64,000 nucleotides of DNA from Luteolibacter sp. (GTDB taxonomy: Bacteria > Verrucomicrobiota > Verrucomicrobiia > Verrucomicrobiales > Akkermansiaceae), in NCBI GenBank assembly GCA_030696085.1, contig JAUYNL010000081.1, positions 62,001 to 126,000 of the forward strand. The letters are read 5' to 3'. This document shows positions 61,736-64,000 of this stretch, piece after piece. A program made the position numbers and the translations under genes. The notes below the pieces were generated by a model. The model was given only the letters and a program-made list of their open reading frames with translations, was not told the origin of the DNA and ran no database searches. Positions within the stretch are counted from its first letter, which is position 1. Every line of letters begins with the position of its first letter.

Positions 61736-63949
61736 TCATGATGCGTCGGGAGATGGTGACGGGATTGGAGCGGATTCGATCATGGATGACAAGGATTCTT
61801 CTTCTCCTCCGCCCGGGATGGATGCGATCTGGCGGCGTCCGGGGCTGACGAAGGGTTGCTCGGTTCTGCCGGAGGGCACCTCGTTCCAGATAAACCCGGC
61901 AAGTTTCGCGCCAGCCGCGCGGAGCATTTCCGCCGCGCGTTCCACCTCGTCGCGCCGTGCGTTGCCGCTGCCCACCAGCATGCAGGTGCGGTCGGCATAG
62001 CGGGCCACGGCCTGCACATCGCTGGCACCGAGCACTGCGGGGACATCGATCACCACGCGGTCGAACCACAGCGAGGCCTTTTCCAGCAATGCGGGAAAGC
62101 GGTTGTCGGCCAGCAATTCCGAGGCGTTCTCGCGGGGGCTTCCAGAGGCCATCAGGTAGAGGTCCGGCAGGGAGGTAAGCAGGCAGGTTTCGGCGGGTTG
62201 CGCGTTTCCCGCGAGGTAATCGCCCAGGCCGGGCATCATCGCATCCTGACTCGCGGCGGGATTGCGGCTCAGGCCGCGCTGGCGCAGATCGGCATCGATG
62301 AGCAGCGTGCGGTAGCCCTGCATCGCCAGCGAGGCGGCGTGGTTCAGGGCGCAGAAGGATTTTCCCTCGCCATCGCGGGCACTGGTGAAAAGCGTGGTGC
62401 GCAGGCCGGTGCCCGGCCATTCCGGGGCCAGCACCGCGCGCAAGCCGCGGAAAGCCTCCGCAATATCCGAGCCGGGATCGCTCAGCATCACCATGCCGCC
62501 CGCGGCGCGCGAGTTGGAAGCCGGCAGGCAGCCCAGCAAGGGCATGCCAGTGGCGCGCTCCACCGCCGCCGGGTGGCGCAGGCGGCGGTCGCCGAGTTCG
62601 AGCACCGTTGCTAACAGAAATCCGAGGAGCAGGCCGCCGCCTCCGGCCAGCGCCATGAACACCGGCTTGTTAGGCTTGGCCGCCTTCTCAGGGGTGAGCG
62701 GGGTTTCCTCCCAGCGCAGCACGGAGCCCGGCACGGAGCCCGCCAGGCTGGTTTCGCGCAGGCGGCGCTCCACGGTGGCGTAAAGTTCGCGGTCCGCATC
62801 GGCGGCACGGGCGAGGGTGGCGAATTTCGCCCGCAAGCCGTCCACGTCCACGGCGTGGCCTTCGGCGCGTTTGACCTCCGCGCCGAGCTTCTCCTCGTTG
62901 CCGAGCACGACCTGGTATTTCTTGTCGAGCGAGACCTTGGCCGCGCTCATCGCGGCGGTCAGTGTGGCTTCGAGCCGGCTGATTTCCCCGGCGATCTCGC
63001 GGTAAACCGGATGCTTGTGAAGATAGCGCTCCTTTACCCGGGCGAATTCGACCTGCTTGTCGCGCAGACTGTGCGCGAGCGCGGAAAGCGCGGCGGTCTC
63101 GCCACTGGCGGGCAGCCGTCCCACGGCATCCGGATCGGTCACATCGAGCCGGGCCAGGCCCTCGACCTCCGCCTCCAGCCGCAGCCGTTCGGCACGCAGC
63201 TGGGTGAGCTGGCCGCGCAGGCCAGCCAGCTCTCCGCCGGGCAGTTCGGCTCCTTGGCCGGACTCCACGCCGGGGACCGGGTTCTCCTCGCGGAAGATCC
63301 GCAGTTTCCGCGCGGATTGCTCCATCCGCACGCGCAGCCGCTGCTCCTCGGCTGCCAGGCCCTGGCCGATCATTTCCATGAGGCGGTTCTGGCGCTCGGC
63401 GGCGAGGCGTTCATATTGCTCCTTGAGGGTGTTCACCAGCAGGCGGGCGCGCGCGGGCTCGTGATCCTCCACATCGATATCGATGATGCGCGTGCCGCGC
63501 CGCAACTCCACCCTCACGCGTTTTTGAAAACGCTCCACCCAGCCTTGTTCGCCGGCATGTCCTGCTAGAAATGCCGGATCCTTCGACAGTCCGGAGAGTT
63601 CGATCACGCGCAGCAGCAGGGTGGAGGAAGTCATGCCGTTGGCCACGGAGTGGAGTTGTTCGAGCTCCTTGGACTCCACCGGCACGATTTCCCGCACCTC
63701 CGGAATCCCGGGCGCGCCGGTGCTCACATAGACCGATCCGTGCGCCTGATAGACGGGCGTCATCCGCTGCAACAGCGCCCACATCGCGCCGACTGCCAGC
63801 AGAAAGCACGGCACGACCAGCCAACCGCGCCGTTTCAACACGGCGAGCAGACGCAGCGGTTCGATTCGCGGCAGGCGGGCGGTGGCATCTCCGACCGCGC
63901 CGGAATACGGCACCAGAGGCCGCGGGGTCTTGTTTTCAAGATGTTTCAT
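61736..63949 (-). CDS. Wzc/GumC-like chain-length regulator with BY-kinase-type ATPase domain
   Basis: A 737-residue inner-membrane protein. Wzz domain: first helix about 42-61 (WLVVPCFLLAVGAMWALL), then VYQAHGSVYVSTG and a long periplasmic coiled coil (about 165-400), second helix about 448-468 (VFMALAGGGGLLLGFLLATV). The cytoplasmic C-terminal ATPase has Walker A TSARDGEGKSFCALNHAASL, Walker A' TLLIDADLRQRGLS and Walker B VIDVPAVLGASD. BY-kinases control polysaccharide chain length and export. The C-terminus (SMIESAPIPSPSPDAS) lacks the usual Tyr cluster, so control by autophosphorylation of that tail is absent. First visible gene of the operon. Confidence 0.88.
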   Translation of the reverse strand: MKHLENKTPRPLVPYSGAVGDATARLPRIEPLRLLAVLKRRGWLVVPCFLLAVGAMWALLQRMTPVYQAHGSVYVSTGAPGIPEVREIVPVESKELEQLHSVANGMTSSTLLLRVIELSGLSKDPAFLAGHAGEQGWVERFQKRVRVELRRGTRIIDIDVEDHEPARARLLVNTLKEQYERLAAERQNRLMEMIGQGLAAEEQRLRVRMEQSARKLRIFREENPVPGVESGQGAELPGGELAGLRGQLTQLRAERLRLEAEVEGLARLDVTDPDAVGRLPASGETAALSALAHSLRDKQVEFARVKERYLHKHPVYREIAGEISRLEATLTAAMSAAKVSLDKKYQVVLGNEEKLGAEVKRAEGHAVDVDGLRAKFATLARAADADRELYATVERRLRETSLAGSVPGSVLRWEETPLTPEKAAKPNKPVFMALAGGGGLLLGFLLATVLELGDRRLRHPAAVERATGMPLLGCLPASNSRAAGGMVMLSDPGSDIAEAFRGLRAVLAPEWPGTGLRTTLFTSARDGEGKSFCALNHAASLAMQGYRTLLIDADLRQRGLSRNPAASQDAMMPGLGDYLAGNAQPAETCLLTSLPDLYLMASGSPRENASELLADNRFPALLEKASLWFDRVVIDVPAVLGASDVQAVARYADRTCMLVGSGNARRDEVERAAEMLRAAGAKLAGFIWNEVPSGRTEQPFVSPGRRQIASIPGGGEEESLSSMIESAPIPSPSPDAS

Positions 63950-64000
63950 GATGATATGTGCCGTGGGAAATCGAATCAGAACAGACCTTCCGGAACGTGG

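Overview
The window is high-GC DNA that reads as a Verrucomicrobiota chromosome, probably order Verrucomicrobiales (Luteolibacter/Haloferula/Akkermansia relatives). The best taxonomic marker is a 51-residue 'small basic protein' at 34688-34843, a family I know only from the PVC superphylum. Supporting evidence is a secretin/PilO-like/PilM-like/pilin/PilT-like cluster in an arrangement resembling the Akkermansia Amuc_1098-1102 locus, a Bacteroidetes/Verrucomicrobia-type long PurF, and secreted proteins ending in D-x-D-x-D-G modules. Most genes have little Shine-Dalgarno signal, and many minus-strand neighbours overlap by ATGA (or GTGA/TTGA). I saw no rRNA, tRNA, CRISPR array, intact insertion sequence or origin.

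Layout. 1-8.3 kb (minus strand): a type II secretion/type IV pilus-like machine, with a PilT-like ATPase, a pilin, PilM/GspL-like, PilO/GspM-like, a periplasmic protein, a secretin, an unknown protein and a GspE/PilB-like ATPase cut by the window edge. Two REPIN-like inverted repeat pairs flank the PilT-like gene. 8.4-10.8 kb: an unknown His/Cys-rich exported protein and an ABC exporter pair. 11-14 kb: purM-purF. 14.1-20.5 kb: a transposase remnant, topoisomerase IV subunit B, RarA, a TPR protein, a zinc-ribbon membrane protein and a small lipoprotein. 20.5-23 kb: mutS, broken by a perfect 10-bp tandem duplication at the ATP-binding P-loop. 23.1-25 kb: vapBC with a palindrome at its start, then gapA. 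25-30.6 kb: a truncated VOC gene and an overlapping FAH-hydrolase/pqiA/pqiA/pqiB/pqiC operon for envelope lipid transport.

30.8-33.7 kb: a 962-residue secreted lamin-tail-domain protein. 33.9-34.8 kb: an RluB/RsuA pseudouridine synthase and the small basic protein. 35-44 kb looks accessory: a UPF0158-nucleotidyltransferase fusion, an unknown protein, a two-gene restriction-modification candidate (Eco57I-like methyltransferase overlapping a PD-(D/E)XK nuclease) and a SWIM-SNF2 ATPase. 44.6-47.7 kb: TPM-domain, CHASE2-domain and AmgK-like kinase genes. 47.9-51.8 kb: a giant secreted beta-propeller repeat gene divided by a single in-frame TAG.

51.9-54.4 kb: an eroding molybdenum-cofactor locus (intact moaD next to an in-frame moeA/mobA chimera), a TPR protein and gene scars. 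54.4-58.5 kb: compact housekeeping genes (OvoA-type methyltransferase, EF-hand lipoprotein, RlmH, HscB-like J protein, spermidine-synthase-like protein, PhnA/YjdM). 58.8-63.9 kb (minus strand): an exopolysaccharide operon of Wzc/GumC-type polymerisation protein, polyprenyl glycosylphosphotransferase and flippase.

The most consequential observation is mutS. Removing one 10-bp repeat copy restores an 826-codon gene exactly, so the strain may be a reversible mutator. The most system-like novelties are the methyltransferase/nuclease pair beside the UPF0158-nucleotidyltransferase fusion, and the TAG-split propeller gene.
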